Shown here in pieces: positions 1 through 7,487 of a stretch of DNA of 64,000 bases. Location of the stretch: positions 30,888 through 94,887 of the forward strand of contig CAJUQM010000003.1 in NCBI GenBank assembly GCA_910588005.1. The letters are read 5' to 3'. Under the pieces are notes generated by a model. That model saw nothing but the letters and a program-made list of their open reading frames with translations. It was not told the origin of the DNA and ran no database searches. The position numbers and the translations under genes were made by a program. Numbering within the stretch: position 1 is the stretch's first letter; each line of letters begins with the position of its first letter. The DNA comes from an uncultured Oscillibacter sp. Lineage in GTDB: Bacteria > Bacillota > Clostridia > Oscillospirales > Oscillospiraceae.

Positions 1-182
1 TATACCGGTCCAGCGCCGGCTGGGTCTTGGGCAGCCTCATTCGGTCCATTTCCCCAGTCTGCCGCTCACTCCCGCCGCGGAGGAGACGGCAAATTTTTGA
101 AGTTCTAGGGAATCATAGGAGGCCGTCCGCACAAGCGTGCGGACTCCACATAAAAACGAGTACAACAAGGAGGAGCATCTTA
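1..182. other. left edge, no intact gene; short perfect hairpin
   Basis: No reading frame here can be tied to a known protein. All three plus frames either close quickly or have no initiation signal. A perfect 8-bp inverted repeat with a 4-nt loop lies at 125-144 (GTCCGCAC, AAGC, GTGCGGAC). It is followed by an A-rich stretch rather than T-rich sequence, so it is not a clear plus-strand terminator. Because the next two features look phage-derived, this is probably also prophage debris (inference). Confidence 0.3.
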
Positions 183-308
183 ATGGAGTACGGAGCAAAA
201 TACAGCCGGTGGGCACCCCTCGCGGCAGAGGAGACGGTAGCGCTGCCCATATGTGGCCAGGGGCAGCGCTCCGGCCAGCACACCGAAGACGCCAGCCACA
301 TAGGTTGA
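183..308 (+). pseudogene. remnant of a phage major tail protein gene (N-terminus only)
   Basis: A good ribosome binding site (AAGGAGGA) precedes ATG 183. The first ~22 residues (MEYGAKYSRWAP, then LAAEETVALP) resemble the conserved start of siphophage major tail proteins of the phi13 type. The frame then degenerates and stops at 41 codons, whereas such proteins are about 180-200 residues long. The match is by recognition of the N-terminal pattern only. The sequence after the match shows no continuation in any frame, which suggests an internal deletion joining this gene start to the lysozyme region. It could also be a chance short ORF. Confidence 0.4.
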
Positions 309-339
309 AAGAGGCAATCAAAATTAAGGAGGGATTTCG

Positions 340-963
340 ATGCGCACGATTGGAGAGGCGGGGCTGGCCCTAATCAAACAGTTTGAGGGCTGCCGTCTAA
401 CGGCGTATAAGCCTGTCAGCACAGAGAAGTACTGGACCATCGGCTGGGGCCACTATGGCCCGGAGGTAGAGGAGGGCCAGACCATCACCCAGGCGGAGGC
501 GGACCAACTATTGCTGGCGGACTGCCAGCGGTTTGCCGACGCGGTGGACAATCCCCAATACTGTCCCCCGACAGACCAGTTGAACGGCAACCAGCGGGAC
601 GCGCTGATCTCGTTTACCTTTAACTGCGGTGTGGGACGATTAAAGACACTGTGTAAAAACCGGACTCTGCCGCAGATCCGGGATGCCATGGCCCTGTACA
701 ATAAATCGGGCGGAAAAAAGCTGGAGGGACTTGTCCGCCGCCGGTCGGCAGAGCAGGCCCTGTTCGATACACCTGTCCAGACAGTGTCGGTGCTGGACAA
801 TACCCCAGCCCCCGCCCACAAGGCGGGTGTGGACTGGTGCGTGGAGCATGGAATTCTCACCGGAACCGCGGATGGGGATCTCATGCTGACCCAGCCCGTA
901 ACAAGGCAGCAGCTCTGTACCATGCTGTACCGGGCGTTCCAGGCACTTGAAGTGGAAGGGTAA
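340..963 (+). CDS. phage-type lysozyme (GH24-like) with C-terminal SLH-like segment
   Basis: A 207-residue protein starting at ATG 340 behind AAGGAGGG. Residues 1-150 match the phage lysozyme (T4-type, glycoside hydrolase 24) fold: a catalytic-type glutamate in FEGCRLTAY (Glu16), the GWGHYG segment at 35-40, then the helical half. The enzyme would cleave the glycan backbone of peptidoglycan. Residues ~155-203 (GVDWCVEHGILTG, then TRQQLCTMLYRAF) resemble one S-layer homology repeat, a cell-wall binding module. No signal peptide is visible, as expected for a phage endolysin that needs a holin. No holin is seen nearby. Together with the tail-gene remnant upstream this looks like the lysis end of a decayed prophage. 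Confidence 0.85.
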   Translation: MRTIGEAGLALIKQFEGCRLTAYKPVSTEKYWTIGWGHYGPEVEEGQTITQAEADQLLLADCQRFADAVDNPQYCPPTDQLNGNQRDALISFTFNCGVGRLKTLCKNRTLPQIRDAMALYNKSGGKKLEGLVRRRSAEQALFDTPVQTVSVLDNTPAPAHKAGVDWCVEHGILTGTADGDLMLTQPVTRQQLCTMLYRAFQALEVEG

Positions 964-987
964 CATTTTACTCACTCATTACCGCAG

Positions 988-1017
988 AACAAGAGGGCGC
1001 GCAGGTCCCCTCTTGTT
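988..1017 (+). terminator. hairpin after lysozyme gene
   Basis: Perfect 10-bp stem AACAAGAGGG/CCCTCTTGTT with a 10-nt loop, 25 bp after the lysozyme stop and followed by TATTAGG. The flanking A/T bases make it a plausible bidirectional terminator. Confidence 0.7.
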
Positions 1018-1401
1018 TATTAGGCCTTGTTTGATAAATGGCGAAATGCACAGCGGCGAGAGATTTTTTCGCCGGACGGGGCAAATATTTGCGGGAATGC
1101 TTGTGTATTTCAAAAATTTATACCGCGGCACAGTGGAATAAGATCCGCTGTTTGGGCGTTTTGTCATTTTTCAAACTGGGCCTAGGGAAACCACGGTATT
1201 TCGCAGCCGATCTCCAACTGTCAAAGCGGTATTCAAAACAGGAGGATTTTTCGGTCTTAACCGGAACCCGAACCGAAATCCCACCTGAAAATCGGGCGTA
1301 TCCTTGGATATGCCCCATTTTTCAGACTGCTTCTCTGCGGCCATGATTCTGGCACCCCACTTTAATTGAATCATGAACACCTTCCAACAGCGCCCCACGT
1401 C
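1018..1401. other. intergenic stretch, no gene seen
   Basis: About 380 bp between the lysozyme terminator and the 3' end of pepD. Short frames exist on both strands but lack ribosome binding sites and have no recognisable protein content. It is AT-richer than its surroundings, as expected for decayed or intergenic DNA at the former prophage edge. Confidence 0.5.
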
Positions 1402-1435
1402 AAAGTCCCGGCGGCCCAAAGGCCCCCGGGACTTT
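1402..1435 (-). terminator. hairpin downstream of pepD
   Basis: Perfect 10-bp stem AAAGTCCCGG/CCGGGACTTT lying just beyond the pepD stop on the minus strand. The minus-strand 3' flank has only a short T stretch, so termination may be weak. Confidence 0.55.
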
Positions 1436-1442
1436 CTAGCCG

Positions 1443-2891
1443 TCAACGGCTCCGCTTTAAGAATTCGCACACCAGGCGGTATACCCGCTCCGTGGAGGCC
1501 ACGCCCAGCCGCTCCCGGGGAGAGTGAATGTCCCGCAGCTCCGGTCCCAGAGATACCGCGTCCAGACCGGGGATCTTCTCGATGAACAGACCGCACTCCA
1601 AGCCGCCATGGGTGGCTTCAATTACCGCGTCCTTGCCGTTGAGTTCCCGGTAGACCTCCATCAGCCGCCGGCGCAGGGCGGAATCCCGCTGGTACTGCCA
1701 GCCTGGGTAGCCGCTCCGCTCCTCCGCCGTGCCGCCGCCGCTCTCCACAATTGCCCGCACCCGCTGGCACAGCATTGTCTTTTGAGAGGCGATGCAGGAG
1801 CGCAGGGAGAGCGTAAACCGCAGCCCCTCCTCCTCCATTTTCATAACGCCCAGGTTCAAAGAGGTCTGCACCAAGCCGGGAAAGTCCACATTCATGGCCT
1901 GAACTCCCTGGGGCAGGGCCAGCAGCGTCCGCAGGACCCGGTGTGTATCCTCGGGGGACAGCGCTGTTTCCACCGCCGCCTTTTCACACGTCAGCGCAAC
2001 ACCCTCATCACAGCCGGCGTATTCATTTTTGAGAATCCCGCCGAACTCCGCGATAAAGCCCTCAAACTCAGTCTCTTTCCCCGCGGGAACGGCGACCCTG
2101 GACTCGTTAAAGGGGCAGATGACATTGTCAAATTTCCCACCCCGGATCTCCGAAATCCGCAGGCCCGGGATTTGCTCCATGGCGCCGTACAGCATCCGGC
2201 CCACCAGTTGGTTGGCGGAGGCACGGCCCTTGTCAATGTCCGCACCGGAGTGTCCCCCCTGAAGACCGGAGATGGTCACGGCATAGCCCGTCTCCCCTGC
2301 CAAAGGCCTCTGCGTACCGGGCAGCAGACAGTCCATCCGAAGGCCGCCGGCGCAGGAGACGGTAAATACCCCCTCCTCCTCAGAGTCCAGATTCAGAAGC
2401 TGGCGGCCCTTGAGATCGGAGCAGTCCAGAGCAAAGGCCCCATCCATGCCAACCTCCTCGTCCACAGTGAACACCGCCTCCAGCGGCGGGTGCGGCATGG
2501 TCCGATCCGCCAAAATCGCCAGGGCCATGGCTACGGCAATGCAGTTATCTCCCCCCAGGGAGGTCTTCTCCGCCCAGACATACTCTCCGTCGGTGGCCAG
2601 GTCCAACCCCTCCCGGGCCATGTCCTTGCCGCAGTCCTCCGTCTTGGCGCAAACCATGTCCATGTGGCCCTGGAGAATCACGGGAGCCGCGTCCTCATAA
2701 CCGGGAGTGCCGTCCTTCCAGATCACCACGTTATTGAGTTCGTCCTGCCGCCACTTGAGACCCAGCTCCTTGGCAAACCCCACGCACAGGTCGCTGATGA
2801 TCTTTGTGTTGCCGCTACCGTGAGGCACCGCGCACAGCTTTTCAAAATACTCAAATACCGCCTTGGGTTCCAGGTTTGATAAAACCGCCAT
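1443..2891 (-). CDS. pepD: aminoacyl-histidine dipeptidase (M20 family)
   Basis: A 482-residue cytosolic metallo-dipeptidase, the usual length for PepD/Xaa-His dipeptidases. The M20 metal-binding pattern is visible: LQGHMDMV (His76, Asp78), GGDN (Asp115), DEEVGMDG (Glu145/146), LDSEEEG (Asp169) and a late histidine in EATHGGLECG. It hydrolyses carnosine-like and other short peptides with zinc or cobalt. The start is ATG 2891 behind GAGGAGGG. It lies 120 bp downstream of the ABC importer operon on the same strand, with a hairpin between, so it could share that transcript. A link between dipeptidase and importer substrate is only a possibility. Confidence 0.93.
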   Translation of the reverse strand: MAVLSNLEPKAVFEYFEKLCAVPHGSGNTKIISDLCVGFAKELGLKWRQDELNNVVIWKDGTPGYEDAAPVILQGHMDMVCAKTEDCGKDMAREGLDLATDGEYVWAEKTSLGGDNCIAVAMALAILADRTMPHPPLEAVFTVDEEVGMDGAFALDCSDLKGRQLLNLDSEEEGVFTVSCAGGLRMDCLLPGTQRPLAGETGYAVTISGLQGGHSGADIDKGRASANQLVGRMLYGAMEQIPGLRISEIRGGKFDNVICPFNESRVAVPAGKETEFEGFIAEFGGILKNEYAGCDEGVALTCEKAAVETALSPEDTHRVLRTLLALPQGVQAMNVDFPGLVQTSLNLGVMKMEEEGLRFTLSLRSCIASQKTMLCQRVRAIVESGGGTAEERSGYPGWQYQRDSALRRRLMEVYRELNGKDAVIEATHGGLECGLFIEKIPGLDAVSLGPELRDIHSPRERLGVASTERVYRLVCEFLKRSR

Positions 2892-2913
2892 AAATAGGCC
2901 CTCCTCTAATGGT

Positions 2914-2943
2914 ACAGCCTGCCGAAATCATCCGGCAGGCTGT
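2914..2943. terminator. 11-bp hairpin between ABC operon and pepD
   Basis: Perfect 11-bp stem ACAGCCTGCCG/CGGCAGGCTGT with an 8-nt loop. On the plus strand it is followed by AGAAATTTTTT, a classic terminator tail. On the minus strand, in the direction of the flanking genes, the tail is not T-rich and the hairpin sits just before the pepD ribosome binding site. It may reduce read-through or protect the pepD mRNA. Confidence 0.55.
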
Positions 2944-3012
2944 AGAAATTTTTTGCCGTCTTCCAGTATCATACCACTTTTCAACGGTTTTGTGCGCTGT
3001 TTTTCCGGAAAT

Positions 3013-3507
3013 TCAGACGCCCAGGTCGCCTTCCAGGCCCATATCGCCCTCCAGGCCGAAGCCGTCGCCCTCGCCGGGGAGATCCTCCTCGCTGGGTTCC
3101 TCCTCCACCATGGGAACGAATTCAGAGAACCACGCGTCCTCCGGCAGGCCCGCCAGATAGGCGGGCAGGTTGATGACAACGCCGTCTACGCCGTAGGGCA
3201 GCTGGATTGAGATTTCCTCAATCCGCGGCTCGTCGCCCTTCTTTTCGGTGATCTCCAGGACCATCTTGAAATCCTGACCGATCCAAGTGGCCATTCCGCG
3301 CTCCCGCTTGCCCAGCTTGGCCACCTCTTCGCCCTTGACGGTGACTACCACCCGCTCAAAGGCCTTGTACTCCTGGCCCTGATAGTCCTCGATGGTCTTG
3401 TTGTCAAAGTAGAGGGTATGGCCCCGGCCGATGACCATCATAACCGCCGCCAAGGCGGCGGCAACCGCCAGCACGGCAAGGCGGATGATCAGTGTCTTTC
3501 CCTTCAT
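3013..3507 (-). CDS. small membrane-anchored protein of ABC operon (DUF6672-like)
   Basis: A 164-residue protein with one N-terminal hydrophobic helix (about residues 7-27) followed by a soluble domain and an acidic Glu/Asp/Gly-rich tail (about 140-164). It is the last gene of the importer operon and overlaps the upstream permease by ATGA (3507/3504), so translation is probably coupled. I recognise it as the small partner seen beside DUF3798-type transporters (DUF6672), but no biochemical role is known to me. The topology suggests an extracytoplasmic soluble domain that could assist the transporter. Confidence 0.65.
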   Translation of the reverse strand: MKGKTLIIRLAVLAVAAALAAVMMVIGRGHTLYFDNKTIEDYQGQEYKAFERVVVTVKGEEVAKLGKRERGMATWIGQDFKMVLEITEKKGDEPRIEEISIQLPYGVDGVVINLPAYLAGLPEDAWFSEFVPMVEEEPSEEDLPGEGDGFGLEGDMGLEGDLGV

Positions 3508-4622
3508 GACTGGGTGCCTCCTTCCCTCTGGGCCTGGGCCAGCAGCGCGCCGCCCAAGCTCCTGCTGCGGCGCTTCTTGATCTCATACATGACCAGAGCC
3601 AGAGTGATGACGCCGTAGGACACAAAGACCCGGAAGTATTCGCCGATCATGGCGTCGCCGGTAATGGTAACACCCGCCTTGGGCGCCACAATGAACATGG
3701 TGTGGAACAGGATGACGCCCAGGAACACGTTGCCGATGGACGCCTTCTCCACGCTGGCGCCTCCCACCAGCAGCGCGGCAATGCAGAACATACCGATCTG
3801 GGAGTGAGCGGTGTAGGTGGGGAAGTTGCCGATGTTCTGGAGATAGATGATCTGGCCGAAGCCGGCAAGGACCGTGGACATGATGATGGCGACGATCCGG
3901 GTGCGGTCCACATTGATGCCGGCGGCCTGAGCCACCCCCATGTCCTGGCCCACAGCCCGCATATCCTGACCCAGCTTTGTCCGGCGGAACCAGACGACAA
4001 ACAGGCACAGCCCCGCGATGATGATGAAGTTCAGCACGGGGATCTTCACGCCCTTGAAGAAGATGGCGAACTCATTGTCCAGGCACTGGCGCAGGCTGGT
4101 CAGGTTCACGGTGGTGCGGATGCCATAGCCCCGGGGCAGGCGGATGGAGGTGTGCTTGATGGGGATGATGAGTCCCATGAGGTAGAGCACGATCAGCTGG
4201 TAGAAGCCGGTGCCGGTGTAGTTCATCATGTAGCCCACGATCATCTCGCGGCCCTTGGCCATATTCATGAGCTTGCCACACACCAGCCCAAAGAGCACGG
4301 ACAGGGGCACGGACAGGATCATGGCCAGCACCACGCCGGGGATCCCCCAGATCTGCCAGTCGGTGACAAAGATCAGCGCGATCTGTCCCGCCATGGCCCC
4401 CAGGGTCATGCCGAAGTTCAATCCCATGCCCGCCATGATGGGGATCAGCAGGCTCAGAATCAGGAAAATGTTCCGGCCCATGCGGGTGACGATCTCGTTG
4501 AGCAGATAGCTGGGGGAGAGACCGGAGAGGGGGATGCAGATGGCGCAGATAATGATGAACATTATAGGCACCAGGTTGTTTTTCAGAAACTCAATCACGT
4601 CAAAATTCTTTTTTAGTTTCAT
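3504..4622 (-). CDS. ABC transporter permease (BPD_transp_2 type), second of two
   Basis: A 372-residue polytopic membrane protein with about nine hydrophobic segments. It has the glycine-rich LVGGASVEKASIGNVFLG region near residue 290 that is typical of ribose/nucleoside/branched-chain amino-acid type permeases. It starts at ATG 4622, overlapping the stop of the other permease (ATGA), and itself overlaps the following small gene. The two permeases have parallel sequence patterns (GGASV.KASI in both), so they probably form a heterodimeric channel energised by the double ATPase upstream. Confidence 0.88.
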   Translation of the reverse strand: MKLKKNFDVIEFLKNNLVPIMFIIICAICIPLSGLSPSYLLNEIVTRMGRNIFLILSLLIPIMAGMGLNFGMTLGAMAGQIALIFVTDWQIWGIPGVVLAMILSVPLSVLFGLVCGKLMNMAKGREMIVGYMMNYTGTGFYQLIVLYLMGLIIPIKHTSIRLPRGYGIRTTVNLTSLRQCLDNEFAIFFKGVKIPVLNFIIIAGLCLFVVWFRRTKLGQDMRAVGQDMGVAQAAGINVDRTRIVAIIMSTVLAGFGQIIYLQNIGNFPTYTAHSQIGMFCIAALLVGGASVEKASIGNVFLGVILFHTMFIVAPKAGVTITGDAMIGEYFRVFVSYGVITLALVMYEIKKRRSRSLGGALLAQAQREGGTQS

Positions 4623-5689
4623 GCGCTCTCCTCCGTCTTTCTCGTCAGGGCATAGACCACCATGCCGTTGGAGACGATGATCCGGATGACCTCGCTCACG
4701 TCCGTGTGGATCAGGGCGGTGATCACGGTAGGCGTCATGGTCACAAGGCCCTGGAAGAGCAGGGTGCCGATAATGACGTTGGGGATGGAGGCCTTGTTTA
4801 CCGACGCGCCGCCCAGGAGAATGGCGGCCACCGCCGGCATGGTCATATTCATGGGGGCCGTGTAGAGCTGCACGAAGCCAAAGCCCTGCTGATAGACCAG
4901 GACGCCCACGGCGCCAAGCCAGGTGGACAGGATCACCGACAGCATCCGGATCCGGTCCACGTCAATGCCGGAGGCCCTGGCGAAGGTGGGGTTGGAACCC
5001 ACGGCGGTCATGGCCGTGCCGGTCTTGGTATGGAGGAAGGCCCACATCAAAAGGGCCAGCAGGGCAAAGAACAGCAGCGATCCGGTGGGGATCACCAAAT
5101 TGATTCCCAGGGGATTCAGGTCGATCTGCGCAAAATTGGAAAGGACCTTGGCGTAGAAGCTGTCCAGGGCGAACATGTTCCGCAGCCCCACGCCGGTGTA
5201 GGCCATGACGATGGAGGGGTTCTTGTAGGGGATCAGCAGCCACATGATACACATGAAGGACACGGAGGAGAGTCCCACGTAGGTGGCCACCATCATCTCG
5301 CCGCCCTTGATCTTGTTCAGGAGGATCCCGTAGCCGCCGCCGAAGAGGATGGCGAAGGGGGTGGACACCACAATGGCCATCAGGAAGCTCATGGTGCCGG
5401 TGAAGCCCATCTCAATGGCCAGGGTGCCCCCCAGCAGGCCCGCCAGAACGCCCAGGGGAATGCCAAAGTTCAGTCCGCAGCCAGAGTGGATCATGGGCAC
5501 CATAGCCAGCACCAGCACAGCGTTCCAGCTGAAGCGGTTGATGACATTGGTGATCTGGGTGGGCAGGTCGGACCCGGTGATGGGGGCCATGATGAACAAA
5601 AAGAGGAGAAAACCGGCAATGATCAGTCGGGGATAGCCCATCTTTTTGAGCCAGTATTGCAATGCGATTGCAGTCGCAGGTGCGTCCAT
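4619..5689 (-). CDS. ABC transporter permease (BPD_transp_2 type), first of two
   Basis: A 356-residue polytopic membrane protein of the RbsC/YufP-like permease class. It contains LLGGASVNKASIPNVIIG near residue 300, the counterpart of the motif in its partner permease. The start is ATG 5689 behind GGAGGGA, 15 bp after the ATPase stop. The length and double-permease arrangement fit nucleoside/BMP-lipoprotein style importers, but the binding protein here belongs to a different family (DUF3798). Confidence 0.88.
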   Translation of the reverse strand: MDAPATAIALQYWLKKMGYPRLIIAGFLLFLFIMAPITGSDLPTQITNVINRFSWNAVLVLAMVPMIHSGCGLNFGIPLGVLAGLLGGTLAIEMGFTGTMSFLMAIVVSTPFAILFGGGYGILLNKIKGGEMMVATYVGLSSVSFMCIMWLLIPYKNPSIVMAYTGVGLRNMFALDSFYAKVLSNFAQIDLNPLGINLVIPTGSLLFFALLALLMWAFLHTKTGTAMTAVGSNPTFARASGIDVDRIRMLSVILSTWLGAVGVLVYQQGFGFVQLYTAPMNMTMPAVAAILLGGASVNKASIPNVIIGTLLFQGLVTMTPTVITALIHTDVSEVIRIIVSNGMVVYALTRKTEESA

Positions 5690-5704
5690 ATCGTTCCCTC
5701 CTCC

Positions 5705-7309
5705 TTATATGACCTTGCTGACCATCAGCAAGCCGAATTCCTCCGAGGACGCCGCCGCAGGAAGAATCCCCGCCACCTGGCCGCCGGAGATGATGGCGAT
5801 GCGGTCACAGGTCTGCCGCAACTCCTCCAGCTCGGAGGAGATCATGACCACGGTAACGCCGCTCTCACGGTTGAACTGCTTCAAGGCATCCAGTACCAGG
5901 GCCTTGGCGCCCACGTCGATGCCCCGGGTAGGTTCGGACACAAAGAGGAACTTGGGTTCCAGGGCAAAGGCCTTGGCCAGGCACACCTTCTGCTGATTAC
6001 CGCCGGAGAGTTCCCTGGCGTTCTGTTTGGAGCTGGTGCACTTGATCTGCAGCTGGTCAATGTATTTCTGCGTTACAGCGTGGATGGCCTTCTCGTCCCG
6101 CCACTTGACGGCGCCGCCTAAGAGCTTTTTCAAAAATTTGTTTTGGATCTGCATGGCCGGAAAGGCCACATTCCACTCCAGCGTCTCGTCCAGCAGCAGT
6201 CCCACCTCCCGCCGGTCCTCCGACACGAAGGCCAGAGAGGAATCCAGGCATCTTCTGGGATTGTTCAGCGGGATCTCCTGGCCGTTGAACACCACGGTGC
6301 CGCCGGCCTGATAAAGGCCCATGACGCCGTTGGGAATGCCCAGCTTGCCCTGTCCGGCCAAACCGCCGATACCTAAGATCTCGCCGTCCCGGATATCCAG
6401 GGACACATCCCGGACCGTCTCGCCGGGCATGTCCACCCAGAGGTTCTTGATGGACATGATGGTTTTAGCGTCGGGCTGTTCGGCCTTCGCCTCCACAGCG
6501 GCGGAACCGCTCTGCACATCCCGGCCCACCATCCAGCGGGTGATATCGTCCACACTGGTCTCCTGGGCCGGAACGTCTCGAACCACCTGCCCATCCCGCA
6601 TAACCACCACCTTGTCACACACCGCCAAAATCTCGTGAAGACGGTGGGTGATGAAGATCACGGAGATTCCCTGGGCAGACATGCCCCGGATAGAGGCCAA
6701 CAGGGCATCGGCCTCCTTCTCCGTCAGCACGGCGGTGGGTTCGTCCAAAATCAGCAGCTTAAGCCGGTCCTTGCTCAGCTCCCGGGCGATCTCGGTGAAC
6801 TGCTTGTGGCCCACGGGCATGCTGCTGATGACCATCTTGGCGTCGATCTCCACGCCCATCTTCTTGATGGCCTCCTCAGAGCGGCGGTCCATCTCCTTGT
6901 AGTCCAGGGTATTGAGGCGTTCGCCAAAAATCTGGGAGACCACATTTCGTTTCTGCGGCTCCCGGTTAAGCAGAATATTCTCGGTAGCAGTGAAGCCGGG
7001 AATGAGGGAGAACTCCTGGTGGACCATGCCGATACCAGCCTTCAGCGCGTCAAAGGGGGTGTTGAACACCGCCTTTTCGCCGTTGATGAGGATCTCGCCC
7101 TCATAGCCGCCGGTCTCCCGGATCACATCCATGCCGAAGAGGATCTTCATCAGCGTGGACTTGCCCGCGCCGTTCTCGCCGCACAGGCCCAGAACCTCTC
7201 CCGCACCCAGCGTGAAATTGATGTCGGTGAGGACCTGATTGCCGAAGAAGTCCTTTTTGATGCTGCGCATCTCCAGCAGAGGAGCATTTGAATTACCTAT
7301 TGAAATCAC
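5705..7309 (-). CDS. ABC transporter ATP-binding protein, two ABC domains
   Basis: A 534-residue tandem ATPase of the RbsA/MglA type. The first domain has a good Walker A (GENGAGKS, 44-51), Walker B (LLILDEPTAVLTE) and a degenerate signature (ELSKD in place of LSGGQ). The second has a degenerate P-loop (GLAGQGKLG) but an intact signature (LSGGNQQK) and SEPTRGID. Unequal halves are normal for this class. The start is GTG 7309, chosen because it gives the usual ~12-residue lead before the LLEMRSI strand; the Shine-Dalgarno is uncomfortably close. Third gene from the 3' end of the importer group. Confidence 0.88.
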   Translation of the reverse strand: MISIGNSNAPLLEMRSIKKDFFGNQVLTDINFTLGAGEVLGLCGENGAGKSTLMKILFGMDVIRETGGYEGEILINGEKAVFNTPFDALKAGIGMVHQEFSLIPGFTATENILLNREPQKRNVVSQIFGERLNTLDYKEMDRRSEEAIKKMGVEIDAKMVISSMPVGHKQFTEIARELSKDRLKLLILDEPTAVLTEKEADALLASIRGMSAQGISVIFITHRLHEILAVCDKVVVMRDGQVVRDVPAQETSVDDITRWMVGRDVQSGSAAVEAKAEQPDAKTIMSIKNLWVDMPGETVRDVSLDIRDGEILGIGGLAGQGKLGIPNGVMGLYQAGGTVVFNGQEIPLNNPRRCLDSSLAFVSEDRREVGLLLDETLEWNVAFPAMQIQNKFLKKLLGGAVKWRDEKAIHAVTQKYIDQLQIKCTSSKQNARELSGGNQQKVCLAKAFALEPKFLFVSEPTRGIDVGAKALVLDALKQFNRESGVTVVMISSELEELRQTCDRIAIISGGQVAGILPAAASSEEFGLLMVSKVI

Positions 7310-7325
7310 ACCCCTTATCTAAAGT

Positions 7326-7412
7326 CCTGTATTCACAACCGCAGACGCCGTCCGGCTTTTTCCGCTGCCGGAAAAGCCTCGTCTTTCCGCCGTTTCCAGT
7401 TGTGAATACAGG
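7326..7412 (-). repeat. 87-bp nested inverted repeat between binding-protein and ATPase genes
   Basis: Outer arms CCTGTATTCACAAC (7326-7339) and GTTGTGAATACAGG (7399-7412) are perfect 14-bp complements. Inside them is a second stem (GGCTTTTTCCG/CCGGAAAAGCC region, 7354-7378, one bulge). In the minus-strand transcript this would fold into a long branched hairpin between the lipoprotein gene and the rest of the operon. A 3'-end stabiliser that keeps binding-protein mRNA more abundant than the ATPase/permease mRNA is likely. A small mobile repeat is an alternative, but no target duplication is visible. Confidence 0.6.
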
Positions 7413-7423
7413 TTGTAAGAAAC

Positions 7424-7446
7424 GGGGGGAGGATGAACCTCCCCCC
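7424..7446 (-). terminator. leaky terminator after binding-protein gene
   Basis: GGGGGGAGG/CCTCCCCCC perfect 9-bp stem with a 5-nt loop. On the minus strand it is followed by GTTTCTTAC, directly after the lipoprotein stop. Because the ATPase lies 180 bp further in the same direction, it probably acts as a partial terminator, a common device for overexpressing the binding protein. Confidence 0.6.
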
Positions 7447-7487
7447 TGTTCCCATAGTCGATTCTCTACAAAATGACTGCGCCGGAA

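Noticed and set aside
1038..1346. 102-codon plus-strand frame after the lysozyme
   Set aside because: No ribosome binding site and no familiar sequence; it lies in AT-rich intergenic DNA.
4706..6121. 471-codon plus-strand open frame over the permease and ATPase genes
   Set aside because: Composition (His/Gly/Gln/Asp-rich) is typical of an antisense shadow; the minus-strand genes have full domain evidence.
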